Assembly: GCF_900157385.1 (NCBI RefSeq)
Contig: NZ_LT717700.1
Span: 1,015,818-1,079,817, forward strand
DNA from: Mycobacterium terramassiliense
GTDB taxonomy: Bacteria > Actinomycetota > Actinomycetes > Mycobacteriales > Mycobacteriaceae
Direction: 5' to 3'
Length of the DNA: 64,000 nt
The notes beneath the pieces are model-generated. The model was not told where the DNA came from. It was given only the letters and a program-made list of their open reading frames with translations, and did not search any database. Positions 29,284-38,407 of this stretch are shown in pieces (the stretch's first letter is position 1; every line of letters begins with the position of its first letter). Both the position numbers and the translations under genes were made by a program.

Positions 29284-29727
29284 ATGGGTGTCGTCGGCGG
29301 TGCAGTCCGCAACGTGGGCAAAACCGTGGGTCGCGCGGCGGACGCGACCACCGCGGCAGCGGGCGCTGTCGGCGGCGCCGCGGTCAATGGAATCGTCGGC
29401 GGCGTAACGGGAGCCGCGGAGGGGATCAAGCGCGGAATCAGCAGCGGCAGCCATTCGACGCCGGCCGCGGCGTTGGCCCTGGGCGCGATCGGCGTCGCCG
29501 GTCTGGTCGAGTGGCCGGTGTTGCTGGCCGTCGGCGGCGGCGCCCTGTTGCTGCACCGGATGCAGCGCAAGCCCGACGGCCCGGCCTCGCCGAAGGCCAA
29601 CCTCAAGCCGGTGCCCTCCGAACCCGCGCCGAAGAAGGTCACGCCGGCGAAGGCCGCCGGCAAGCCCGCGGCCAAGAAGGCCGCCGGGCGGCGTGCCGGT
29701 GCCGCCGAGTTGCGCAGCACCAACTGA
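29284..29727 (+). CDS. Small membrane protein (Rv0426c-like)
   Basis: 147 residues starting MGVVGGAVRNVGKTVGRAAD, with a Gly/Ala-rich amphipathic N-terminal third (TTAAAGAVGGAAVNGIVGG). One hydrophobic segment follows near residues 60-85 (ALGAIGVAGLVEWPVLLAVG). The Lys/Pro/Ala-rich tail (PAPKKVTPAKAAGKPAAKKA) is probably cytosolic. I do not recognise a functional family. Length matches Rv0426c, and it precedes ctpH by 18 bases. The VEWPVLLAVGGG motif recurs as IDWPVALVIAAG in the small gene after ctpH, so the two flank the ATPase. A 155-base leader separates it from xthA. Confidence 0.8.
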   Translation: MGVVGGAVRNVGKTVGRAADATTAAAGAVGGAAVNGIVGGVTGAAEGIKRGISSGSHSTPAAALALGAIGVAGLVEWPVLLAVGGGALLLHRMQRKPDGPASPKANLKPVPSEPAPKKVTPAKAAGKPAAKKAAGRRAGAAELRSTN

Positions 29728-29745
29728 GAACCGTTTGAGCCGCCC

Positions 29746-32700
29746 TTGAGCATTGTCACGTCGTTACAGCGATCGACGCCGCTGCGGGCGCTCACCGGAC
29801 TGGCTCAAGAGGTCCTGGACATCGCGGCGATTCCGCTGCGCGAGGGCGCCCGGGCGCTCACCGGCGACCTGCCCCACGAAACGCTGAGCCGGCGCTGCTG
29901 GCGGGGCGAGAGCCGCGCCTGGATCGAGGTGCGCGGCCTGGAGGAGGGGGACCCGGGTGAGCTCGGAGTCGCCGTGCTCGACGCGGTCCTGGGGCACCCC
30001 GGCGTGACCTCGGCCAGCCTGAACCACCCGTTGTCGCGCGTCGTCGTCACCCTCGACGGCGATACCTCGCTGCGCGACCTTTGCCGCGTCATCGATGACG
30101 CCGAAAAGCGTTGCCGCACAACGAACAAGGCGTCGTCGACCACCCTTCCCGGCGACGGCGTGGTGGCGGCGACCCGGGCCGTGACGCTGGCCGCCAACGC
30201 CGCGGGCCTGGGCGTCGCGTTGGCCGGCCGGGCGCTGCGCTGGCCGCGGTTGCCGATCGGCGTCCAGGCGCCCATCGTGGCGCTGGACTACCAGCCCTGG
30301 CTGCGGCGCATGCTCGAGGACCGCATCGGCGGGCCCGCGACGGACACGGCGCTGACGCTGGCCATGGCGGCGGCGGAAACCGTCACGCTGGCCCCGGCGT
30401 CGCTGTCGGTCGGCCTGCTGATGCAGTCGCTCAAGGCCGCCGAATGCCGCGCCGAGGCCGCGGCGTGGCGCAGGCACGAACCCGAGCTGGCCCGCTACGC
30501 CGACCAACCGCCCGGCGACGCGTCGCCGCCGAGGCCGCCCCGCGCCCGAATCGTGGAGCGCAACGCCGGCCGTTTCGCGCTCGTCCAGGCGCTCGGCGCC
30601 GGGCTGGTGGGCGCCACCACCCGCAACCTGAACATGGCCGCCACCGCGGTGCTGGTGACCGCCCCCAAGGCCAGCCGCACCACGCCGGAGGCGTTCGCGG
30701 CGGCGCTCGGACGCGGATTGGCCGACCACCACGCGGTGCTGTCGTTGCGGCCCGACGCGCTGCGCCGCCTGGACCGGGTCGACGCGATCGTCATCGACCC
30801 CCGCGTGTTGTGCACCACCGGGCTGCGGGTGGCGCGCATCCGCGGCGCGGGCGAGCTCGAGCTGTCCGCCGCGTGGGACCGCGCGCAGCGGGTGCTGGAG
30901 CGCAACGGGCACCGGCCGGGCTGGCACCGGGTGCCCGGGGCGTCGGCCGGCGAACCGGGCTCGGCGGTCGAGGCGCTGTTCCGCCCCGGCCACGACCCGT
31001 TGGCGTCGGCCGTGGTCGCCGAGGCGCACCGCACGGGAGCCGAGCTGGTCTCGGTCGACGTCGATTTGCTGGGCGAATTGCGGCCCGCGTTCGACGACTT
31101 GAAACCCGTGCAGGGCGGGGGCTCCATCGACGACGCCCTGGCCCGCGCGGTGGCGGAGCTACAGCGGGCGGGTCGCACCGTGGCCGTGCTGTCAGCGCTT
31201 GGCGCGCAGGCGATTTCGGCGGCCGATGTGGCCCTGGGCGTGCTGCCGCAGCCCGGCGCGGGCCCGCCGGCGTGGTGCGCCGATCTGCTGCTGCCCGATC
31301 TCGCCGCCGCGTGGCGGGTGCTGCACGCGCTTCCGGCGGCCAAGGCCGCCACCCAGCGCGGCGCCGGGATCTCGGCCGGCGCGACGGCCATGGGCTCGCT
31401 GCTGATGATCCCCGGCATCCGCGGCCTGGGCCCCGGGCCGGTGACCACCGGCGCGGCGGCGGGCGCGCTGTCCGGGTACCTGTTGGCGCGCGGGACCATG
31501 GCCGCGGACCTGCCGCGGCCGGCGTCCGCACACGAATGGCACGCGATGTCGGTCGATCAGGTGCGCAGGGCGTTGCCACCCCCCGACGCGGAGGCGGACG
31601 CCCGGCCCGCGGGCTGGGCCGACGCGCCCCCGAACGCGGTCTGGCAGCTGCTCAAGGCCGTCCGCGCCGAGCTGACCGACCCGCTGACCCCGGTGCTGGC
31701 GCTCGGCTCGGCGGCCAGCGCGGTGCTCGGTTCGCCCGTCGACGCCGTCCTGGTCTTCTCGGTGCTGACCGGCAACTCCATCCTGGCGGCCAGCCAGCGG
31801 CTGCGCGCCGAGAACCGCTTGAACCGCCTGCTCGAGCAGCAGATCCCGCCGGCCAGGAAGGTCGGGACCGGTCCCGACGGGGAGCGGGTGTACACCGACG
31901 TCATCGCGGCGCAGTTGCGCCCCGGCGACGTCATCGAGATCCGGACGCACGAGGTGGTGCCCGCCGACGCCCGGATCGTCGAGGAGGTCGACGTCGAGGT
32001 CGACGAGTCGACCCTCACCGGCGAGTCGCTGTCGGTGGAGAAGCAGGTCGACGCCACACCGGGCGCCGACCTCGCCGAGCGCCGCTGCATGCTGTACGCC
32101 GGGACCACCGTGGTGGCCGGCACCGCGGTCGCCGTGGTGACCGCGGTGGGGGCCGACACCCAGGAACGCCGGGCCGCCGAGCTGGTGTCCGGCGACCTGT
32201 CGTCGGACATCGGCCTGCAGCACCAGCTCAGCCAGCTCACGAACCGGGCCTTCCCCGTCAGCCTGGCCGGCGGCGCGCTGGTGGGCGGCCTGGGATTATT
32301 GCGCGGAACCGCCCTGCGCCAGGCGGTGGCCAGCGGCATCGCCATCGCCGTGGCGGCGGTGCCCGAGGGCATGCCGCTGGTGGCGACGCTGGCGCAGTCG
32401 GCGTCGGCGCGGCGGCTGACCAAGTTCGGCGCGCTGGTGCGCGTGCCGCGCTCGGTGGAGGCGCTCGGCCGCATCGACGTGGTCTGCTTCGACAAGACCG
32501 GAACGCTCAGCGAGAACCGCCTGCGGGTGGCGCAGGTCCGCCCTGCGCCGGGGCGCTCTCCCGAGGAGGTGCTGCGCGACGCCGCGCACGCCGCGCCGGC
32601 CGCCAACGGCAACCCGCAGGTGCACGCCACCGACGTCGCCATCGTCGAGGCGGCCAGGCGTTCGCTCAACGGCTCCACGCCGGACCCCGAATCCACTGGA

Positions 32701-34206
32701 ATTTCAGCCCACCTGCCCTTCCGCTCCGGGCGGTCGTTCTCGGCCTCCATCACCGGCACCGAGCTGACCGTCAAGGGCGCGCCCGAGGTGGTGCTGGCCG
32801 CCTGCGACGACGTAGACAAGAGCGTCGAGGAAACGGTGTCCGAGCTGGCCACCGGCGGCCTGCGGGTGATCGCGGTGGCGCGGCGCCGGCTGACGCCGCA
32901 ACAGGCCCGGGCCATTCAGGAAGATCCCGACGACATCGCGGAATTCTGCCGCGACGGGCTGACGCTGACGGGGTTCCTCGGCCTGTCCGACACCCCGCGC
33001 GCCGAGGCGGTCGGGCTGCTCGCGAACCTGCGCGACCAGGGGGTGGGCGTCAAGCTGATCACCGGCGACCACCCGATCACCGCCCTGGCCATCGCCCGGG
33101 AGCTGGGCCTGGCGGTGACCGACGAGCAGGTGATCAGCGGTGCCGAATGGGACTCGCTGTCCCGCAAGGACCAGGCGCGGGTCGTGACGGACCGGGTGAT
33201 CTTCGCCCGGATGACGCCCGAGAACAAGGTGCAGGTCGTGCAGACGCTCGAGGCGGCCGGCGTGCTGTGCGCGATGGTCGGCGACGGCTCCAACGACGCC
33301 GCCGCCATCCGCGCCGCCACCGTCGGCATCGGGGTGGTGTCGGGCGGCAGCGACCCGGCCCACATGGCGGCCGACGTCGTCCTGGTCGACGCCCGGATCG
33401 AGGCGCTGGTGGAGGCGATCGCGGAGGGCCGCCAACTGTGGCAGCGGGTGCAGGCGGCCGTGTCGGTGCTGCTCGGCGGCAACGCCGGGGAGGTGCTGTT
33501 CGCCGTGATCGGCAGCGCGATCACCGGTACGTCGCCGCTGAACACCCGGCAGCTGCTGCTGGTGAACATGATGACCGACGCGCTGCCGGCCGCGGCCCTT
33601 GCGGTCAGCGAGCCGAGCGGCCCGGTCGATTCGGGTCTGCGCGGCCCGGATCAGCCCGCGCTGTGGCGCGCCGTGGCGATCCGCGGGGTCACCACGGCCG
33701 CCGCGACGACCGCGGCGTGGGCGATGGCGAGCGTCACCGGCCGCCCGCAGCGGGCGTCCACCGTGGCGCTCGTCGCGCTGGTGGGTGCCGAGCTGGGGCA
33801 GACGTTGCTGGATTCGCGGGCCCCGCTGGTGGTGCTGACGGCGGTGGGCTCGCTGGGGGCGATGGGAACGCTGATCAGCATCCCGGTGGTCAGCCAGTTG
33901 CTCGGCTGCACACCGCTGGGTCCGGTCGGCTGGGGACAGGCCCTGGGCGCCGCCGCTGGAGCGACCGTCGCGGTGGCCGTTCTGACCCGTGTTGCGGAAG
34001 GTTGGGGCACGCGGCTCCAGCCGGGCACACTGCCACCCGGACCTGACGCGCCCGCGACGAGGGGCGAACCGCCCGATCGGAATGCCGAATCTCCACGACC
34101 CCGACCCGCCAGAGCAGCGCATAAAGTTCAACCAGGGGCACCTTCAGCACCGAGGCAATCGACGAAACTAGCGGATCGCCCCCGAGGTCGGTCATCGTCG
34201 ACATAG
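29746..34206 (+). CDS. ctpH: Large P-type cation-transporting ATPase CtpH
   Basis: 1486 residues from a TTG start, 18 bases after the preceding gene. The N-terminal 110 residues (WIEVRGLEEGDPGELGVAVLDAVLG, then VTSASLNHPLSRVVVTLDG) look like a heavy-metal-associated ferredoxin fold but lack CxxC. A long region to about 620 with hydrophobic stretches precedes the canonical core: actuator TGES, membrane PEGMP, phosphorylation DKTGTLSEN with Asp916, KGAPE and the hinge MVGDGSNDAAAIRAA. A C-terminal bundle of hydrophobic helices follows. It resembles the type-II-like CtpH/CtpI pumps, whose ion is not established by these motifs. The N-terminal half is far longer than in ordinary P-type ATPases. 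Confidence 0.93.
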   Translation: MSIVTSLQRSTPLRALTGLAQEVLDIAAIPLREGARALTGDLPHETLSRRCWRGESRAWIEVRGLEEGDPGELGVAVLDAVLGHPGVTSASLNHPLSRVVVTLDGDTSLRDLCRVIDDAEKRCRTTNKASSTTLPGDGVVAATRAVTLAANAAGLGVALAGRALRWPRLPIGVQAPIVALDYQPWLRRMLEDRIGGPATDTALTLAMAAAETVTLAPASLSVGLLMQSLKAAECRAEAAAWRRHEPELARYADQPPGDASPPRPPRARIVERNAGRFALVQALGAGLVGATTRNLNMAATAVLVTAPKASRTTPEAFAAALGRGLADHHAVLSLRPDALRRLDRVDAIVIDPRVLCTTGLRVARIRGAGELELSAAWDRAQRVLERNGHRPGWHRVPGASAGEPGSAVEALFRPGHDPLASAVVAEAHRTGAELVSVDVDLLGELRPAFDDLKPVQGGGSIDDALARAVAELQRAGRTVAVLSALGAQAISAADVALGVLPQPGAGPPAWCADLLLPDLAAAWRVLHALPAAKAATQRGAGISAGATAMGSLLMIPGIRGLGPGPVTTGAAAGALSGYLLARGTMAADLPRPASAHEWHAMSVDQVRRALPPPDAEADARPAGWADAPPNAVWQLLKAVRAELTDPLTPVLALGSAASAVLGSPVDAVLVFSVLTGNSILAASQRLRAENRLNRLLEQQIPPARKVGTGPDGERVYTDVIAAQLRPGDVIEIRTHEVVPADARIVEEVDVEVDESTLTGESLSVEKQVDATPGADLAERRCMLYAGTTVVAGTAVAVVTAVGADTQERRAAELVSGDLSSDIGLQHQLSQLTNRAFPVSLAGGALVGGLGLLRGTALRQAVASGIAIAVAAVPEGMPLVATLAQSASARRLTKFGALVRVPRSVEALGRIDVVCFDKTGTLSENRLRVAQVRPAPGRSPEEVLRDAAHAAPAANGNPQVHATDVAIVEAARRSLNGSTPDPESTGISAHLPFRSGRSFSASITGTELTVKGAPEVVLAACDDVDKSVEETVSELATGGLRVIAVARRRLTPQQARAIQEDPDDIAEFCRDGLTLTGFLGLSDTPRAEAVGLLANLRDQGVGVKLITGDHPITALAIARELGLAVTDEQVISGAEWDSLSRKDQARVVTDRVIFARMTPENKVQVVQTLEAAGVLCAMVGDGSNDAAAIRAATVGIGVVSGGSDPAHMAADVVLVDARIEALVEAIAEGRQLWQRVQAAVSVLLGGNAGEVLFAVIGSAITGTSPLNTRQLLLVNMMTDALPAAALAVSEPSGPVDSGLRGPDQPALWRAVAIRGVTTAAATTAAWAMASVTGRPQRASTVALVALVGAELGQTLLDSRAPLVVLTAVGSLGAMGTLISIPVVSQLLGCTPLGPVGWGQALGAAAGATVAVAVLTRVAEGWGTRLQPGTLPPGPDAPATRGEPPDRNAESPRPRPARAAHKVQPGAPSAPRQSTKLADRPRGRSSST

Positions 34207-34267
34207 GTCCGACGTTGGCCTCGCGACCCGGCGGGGCGGCAAACCCTTAGTTACTGGAAGGCAAATG

Positions 34268-34543
34268 ATGGCCGAAAAGAAGACGCGCAGGGGGACCTCG
34301 CAGCGCGACGCGGTCCAGAAGATCCGCGAGGGCGAAACCTTCGTGGTGAACGTGCCGGTGGTGGGGCAGGTCGAGATTCCACGCCCGGAACAATTGGCCT
34401 ATTACGGCGGCCTGGCCGCGCTGGCCGCGTTCGAGCTCATCGACTGGCCCGTCGCCCTGGTCATCGCCGCCGGGCACGTCTTGGCGAGCAACCACCACAA
34501 CAAGCTCCTCGAGGAGCTCGGCGAGGCGATAGAAGAGGCCTGA
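34268..34543 (+). CDS. Small membrane protein (Rv0424c-like)
   Basis: 91 residues from the second of two adjacent ATGs (34265 and 34268); GGAAGG is better spaced for the second, and the length then equals Rv0424c. A basic N-terminus (MAEKKTRRGTSQRDAVQKI) is followed by VNVPVVGQVEIPRPEQLAYYG and one hydrophobic helix with IDWPVALVIAAGHVLA, then an acidic tail (LLEELGEAIEEA). The WPV-centred helix resembles that of the gene upstream of ctpH. It may assist or regulate the pump. A unit of the 55-bp repeat family starts 7 bases after its stop. Confidence 0.8.
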   Translation: MAEKKTRRGTSQRDAVQKIREGETFVVNVPVVGQVEIPRPEQLAYYGGLAALAAFELIDWPVALVIAAGHVLASNHHNKLLEELGEAIEEA

Positions 34544-34549
34544 GCCGTT

Positions 34550-34587
34550 GGTGGCGACCCGCTACGCCCGGTTGTTGCGATCGCCAC
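34550..34587. repeat. Shortened unit of the 55-bp repeat family
   Basis: GGTGGCGACCCGCTACGCCC followed by TTGCGATCGCCAC, matching the array at 5151 but with an internal deletion of about 9 bases. It lies between the convergent ends of the small membrane protein and the hybrid kinase. Confidence 0.8.
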
Positions 34588-34594
34588 GGGTCGC

Positions 34595-37500
34595 TCAGGC
34601 CCCGGCGACCGCGCGGTCGAACCGCAGGGTTACCCGGGTGCCTCCCGGGGACCGTATGGTGTCGACGCCGTCGGCCAGCCCACCGATCAGCGTCAGCCCG
34701 CGGCCGCGGCGCCTGTTGCGCAGGCTGGCCGACGAATCACCGACCCAGCGCCCGCTGTCGCTGACGGTCACCGCGACCGTGTCCTCGTGCAGGAAGGCCT
34801 CGACGGTGACGGTCTTGCGGGGCTGGCTGTGGCTGCCGTGCTCGATCGCATTGGTCACCGCTTCCCCGGTCGCCAGCAGGATGTCCTCCTCGCGGCCCGG
34901 ATCGACGGCGATGCTGTCCAACCAGCCCCGCAGTTGCCTACGCGCGATGGGGATCTGCGCCGGCGCGGCCGGCAGCACCGTGGCGAAGCTGCGCGCGGCC
35001 GCGTGGCTCGGGCGCAGCGCCAGCACCACGACGTCGTCGCGATAGCCCGTCGGCGGTGTCATCCGCGCCAGCAACTCGGTGCAGACCGAATCGACCGGCA
35101 GCCCGGCGCACCCGGCGGCCGCGGCCTTCAGCCGGGCGAAGCCGTCGTCGAGGGTCTCGCCCGCCCGCTCGATCAGCCCGTCGGTGTACAGCAGGATCAT
35201 GCTGCCCGGTGTCAGCTCGGCCGTCGCGGTGGCGCCGGCCGGGTGGGCATCCTCGACCGCGACCGGGGGACGGCGGCCCGACTCGAGGAAGACCGGATCG
35301 CCGTCGGCGGGGACGAGCAACGGATAGGGATGCCCGGCGCAGCTGTAGCTGACGGTGGCGCCCCCGGAGCCGGCCCCGGTGGCCTCGGTATCGATGAGCG
35401 CGTAGGCCACCGTCGCGCAGCGGGCGCCGCTGACGCTGGCCGCGTACCTGTCCAGCGCGGCCAGCACCGCGAGCGGCTCGGCGGCGGTGAGCGCCGAGGC
35501 GGCCACCGCGGCGCGCAGCCTGCTCATCACGATCGCCGCGGCCAGGCCGTGCCCGACGACGTCGCCGACCGAGATCCCGATCAGGCCGGCGCGCCCGAGC
35601 GGGGTGACCGAGTACCAGTCGCCGCCGACCCGCATCGCTTCGCCGGCCGGCTGGTAGACCGCCGCCACCACCGCGGCGGTCGAGCTGCGATCCAGGTCGA
35701 GCAGATGCTCCTGGAAGTCGACCGCGATTCGGTGTTCTCGCGCCATGACCCGGACCCGGTCCAGCGCCGAGGCGGTCAGCTCGGCCACCCGGCCGAACGT
35801 TTCGAGCTCGCCGGAGTCGAACTGCCGCGGCGTGGGCCACAGCAGCAGCAGCGCACCGATGACGCGACCGGTGTTGTCCCGCAAGGGATGCGCGACGCAG
35901 GCGCGCACGCTGGCGGCGGTGTCGCGCACGGCGTGCTGGTAGCGCGGGGGCAGGTCGAAGGTGTCGGGGACGACCATCGGCTCGCCTCCGCTGATGACGT
36001 CGGCCCCGATCAACGGCGAGTCCAGCGCGGCCACGTGGTAGCGATCCCGCACCTCCACGGGCAGATCGCCGGCGTACTCGAAACGGATGTGGTGCTCCCC
36101 GTCGAGCGCCCCGATCGTCACCGCGGCGGGATCGCCCGCCCCCGGTGGGTGGCCGGTCAACGCGTCCAGAATGCCGGCCACCGAGTCGGTGGCCTGCAGG
36201 GCGGCGTCGAGGTGCGCCAGGTCGAGCTGCGCCTCGCGCCGCTGGCGGTCGCGCTCGCGGGCGACCGCCGCCAACCGCGACGCCACCCGGTCGACCAGCT
36301 CCTGGGAGCGGAACGGCTTGGGCAGGTAGTCGTCGGCCCCGCCCGCGAAGCCTTCGTCGATGGCCTCCGCGCCGGCCCGGGCCGACAGCATGAGGACGGG
36401 CGTGGCGGCCAGCGCCGGGTCCGCGCGGATCGCCGCGACCAGGTCGAAGCCGCTGAGGCCCGGCATCATGACGTCCGTCACGATCGCGTCCGGGTGCAGC
36501 TCTTTGGTGAGCGCCAGGGCCGACTCGCCGTCGGCGACCAGGACGGTCTCCCAGTGGGCGGACAGCACGCGGTCCAGGTGCGCGCGCATGTCCGCGTTGT
36601 CGTCGGCGATCAGCACCAATTGGCGGGCGCCGTCGGCGTCCGGGTGTGTGGCCGCCGCCAGCCACTGACCCGCCTCGACCACGTACGGATTGCTCTCGTC
36701 CGGCATGGCGGCCGGGGATTGGTCGGTCGCCGCGCCCCCGATGGACCGCGGCAGCCGGATGGTGACCGTCGTTCCGCGATCCAGTTCGCTGTCGATCTCC
36801 ACCGTCCCGCGTTGCAGTTCGACGAGCCCGCGCACCAGCGCCAGCCCGATTCCGGTGCCCTCGACGCTGCGCCCGCGCATGTTCTCGGCCCGGTAGAAGC
36901 GTTCGAACAGGCGGCCCAGGTCCTCGGGCGCGATGCCGACTCCCGTGTCGCGCATCGTGATCCGGCAGTCCGCGGCTTCGGCACGCACCTCGACCGAAAT
37001 GGAGCCCCTCAGGGTGTATTTGACGGCGTTGGACAGCAGGTTGAGGACGATCGTTTCCCACATGCCCGGATCGACGTCGGCCAGCGCGGGCTCGCAGTCC
37101 AGAACCAGATCCAACCCCGCCCGCTGGCACAACTCTGTGAACGAGGAGGCGATGTGCTCGGTGAGCGCGCCGACGTCGGTGCACACCAGCTTCGCGTTCG
37201 CCCGGCCCGCTTCGATGCGGGAGAAATCGAGCAGCGAGTCGACGAGGCGCAGCAGGCGGCGCGCATTGCGTCCCGCGACGCTCAGCCGATCCGCCAGCAC
37301 GCTCTCCGGCGGCGCATCGGCCAGCGCGTCGTCGAGCGGCCCGAGCAAAAGCGTGAGGGGCGTGCGGAATTCGTGGCTGACGTTGGTGAGAAACGCCGTC
37401 TTGGCCCGATCCAGCTCGGCGAGCGCGTCCGCTCGCTGCCGCTGCTGCTGGTAGGAGACCGCGGACGCCAGCGCAGACGACAGCTGGTCGGCGAGCAGCT

Positions 37501-38407
37501 GGCAAAAGCCGCGGTACATCGAATCAAGCGGGCGCCGCGGGCTGGCCCCGATCACCAACGCCGCGGTCTTGGCGTCCTCACCCAACGGCAACACCAGGGC
37601 TTCCCGCGGGGCGTACTCGCCGAGAACGCCTGCGATGCCGGGGATCACGTCTTCCAGCCGGTCGATGAGGTGTGCGGTCGTCCGCGAACGTGGCGCCGTG
37701 CCCGGGCCCGTCAGCTCCGCCAGCGAGCGCGGCAGCAGCTCCCGGATCGAGTGCGTCGCTCCGCTCAGTGCGCCGTCGAGGTACACGGCGATGAACGGTA
37801 GGTCCAAGGGTTGCGCGCCGCACACCGAAACGGCGCCTTCTACGGCGTCGTCGATACCGTGGGATTCCATCACAGCGCTGGCCACCGCATTGACCAGGTG
37901 GAGGCGACGCTCGCTCAACACCCGCTCGGTGGTTTCCCGGACGGCGCAGAAGATTCCGTAAACGTCTCCGCCGCTGCCGATCAGCGGGCTGTAGCTGAAC
38001 GTGAAGTACCGCTCCTCGAGCTGGTCGCCGGTCAGCAGCGGCAACATCAAGTCGTCGGACCAGGTCGCTACGCCGGTGTCGATGACGCTGTTGAGCATCG
38101 GCTGAATCTGTCCCCAGATCTCCCACCACACCTGTTCCGCGGGGCGCCCCAGGGCGGCCGGATGCTTGTTGCCCAGGATCTGCGCGTAGGCGTCGTTGTA
38201 CATCAGGAACAGGTCCGCCGGCCCCAGCCACAGCACGATGGGAAACCGCGACGTCAAGGCGACCGCGACGGCCACCCGCGCCTCGGCCGACCATTCGTCC
38301 GGCGTCCCCAGGGGATGGTTCGCCCAGTCGAACTCGGCGAATCGGCGACCCATCTCGCCGCCTAAGGCGGCCGCGGCCGCCAGATCAGCCGGCAGGCCAG
38401 GGTTCAT
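34595..38407 (-). CDS. Hybrid sensor: PAS-GAF-histidine kinase-receiver-GAF-PP2C phosphatase-RsbW-like ATPase
   Basis: 1270 residues, no membrane segment seen. In order: PAS-like domain (about 40-160, FPIVLWLGPADLFLMYNDAY); GAF-like (about 170-310); HisKA with SHEFRTPL and phosphoacceptor His345; HATPase (about 450-560, NLLSNAVKYT, DTGVGIAPEDLG, GTGIGLALVRG); receiver (about 595-710) with DVMMPG and phosphoacceptor Asp645; GAF (about 740-890); SpoIIE/PP2C phosphatase (about 905-1110) with GGDWYSV, VGDVVGHG and LLYTDGL; and C-terminal anti-sigma-type HATPase (about 1140-1265, GEAVTNAIEHGS, RGRGLTLIGGLADGV). All catalytic motifs look intact. The ATG overlaps the stop of the STAS gene, its obvious target. 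This joins a two-component phosphorelay to partner switching in one chain. It is inserted between the Rv0424c and thiC homologues. Confidence 0.93.
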   Translation of the reverse strand: MNPGLPADLAAAAALGGEMGRRFAEFDWANHPLGTPDEWSAEARVAVAVALTSRFPIVLWLGPADLFLMYNDAYAQILGNKHPAALGRPAEQVWWEIWGQIQPMLNSVIDTGVATWSDDLMLPLLTGDQLEERYFTFSYSPLIGSGGDVYGIFCAVRETTERVLSERRLHLVNAVASAVMESHGIDDAVEGAVSVCGAQPLDLPFIAVYLDGALSGATHSIRELLPRSLAELTGPGTAPRSRTTAHLIDRLEDVIPGIAGVLGEYAPREALVLPLGEDAKTAALVIGASPRRPLDSMYRGFCQLLADQLSSALASAVSYQQQRQRADALAELDRAKTAFLTNVSHEFRTPLTLLLGPLDDALADAPPESVLADRLSVAGRNARRLLRLVDSLLDFSRIEAGRANAKLVCTDVGALTEHIASSFTELCQRAGLDLVLDCEPALADVDPGMWETIVLNLLSNAVKYTLRGSISVEVRAEAADCRITMRDTGVGIAPEDLGRLFERFYRAENMRGRSVEGTGIGLALVRGLVELQRGTVEIDSELDRGTTVTIRLPRSIGGAATDQSPAAMPDESNPYVVEAGQWLAAATHPDADGARQLVLIADDNADMRAHLDRVLSAHWETVLVADGESALALTKELHPDAIVTDVMMPGLSGFDLVAAIRADPALAATPVLMLSARAGAEAIDEGFAGGADDYLPKPFRSQELVDRVASRLAAVARERDRQRREAQLDLAHLDAALQATDSVAGILDALTGHPPGAGDPAAVTIGALDGEHHIRFEYAGDLPVEVRDRYHVAALDSPLIGADVISGGEPMVVPDTFDLPPRYQHAVRDTAASVRACVAHPLRDNTGRVIGALLLLWPTPRQFDSGELETFGRVAELTASALDRVRVMAREHRIAVDFQEHLLDLDRSSTAAVVAAVYQPAGEAMRVGGDWYSVTPLGRAGLIGISVGDVVGHGLAAAIVMSRLRAAVAASALTAAEPLAVLAALDRYAASVSGARCATVAYALIDTEATGAGSGGATVSYSCAGHPYPLLVPADGDPVFLESGRRPPVAVEDAHPAGATATAELTPGSMILLYTDGLIERAGETLDDGFARLKAAAAGCAGLPVDSVCTELLARMTPPTGYRDDVVVLALRPSHAAARSFATVLPAAPAQIPIARRQLRGWLDSIAVDPGREEDILLATGEAVTNAIEHGSHSQPRKTVTVEAFLHEDTVAVTVSDSGRWVGDSSASLRNRRRGRGLTLIGGLADGVDTIRSPGGTRVTLRFDRAVAGA

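Noticed and set aside
30111..34046. 1311-residue plus-strand frame
   Set aside because: Out-of-frame reading of ctpH, rich in Arg and Gly with no motif.
34787..37801. 1004-residue plus-strand frame
   Set aside because: Antisense to the hybrid kinase, whose domains are all recognisable; high-GC codon bias keeps the opposite frame open.
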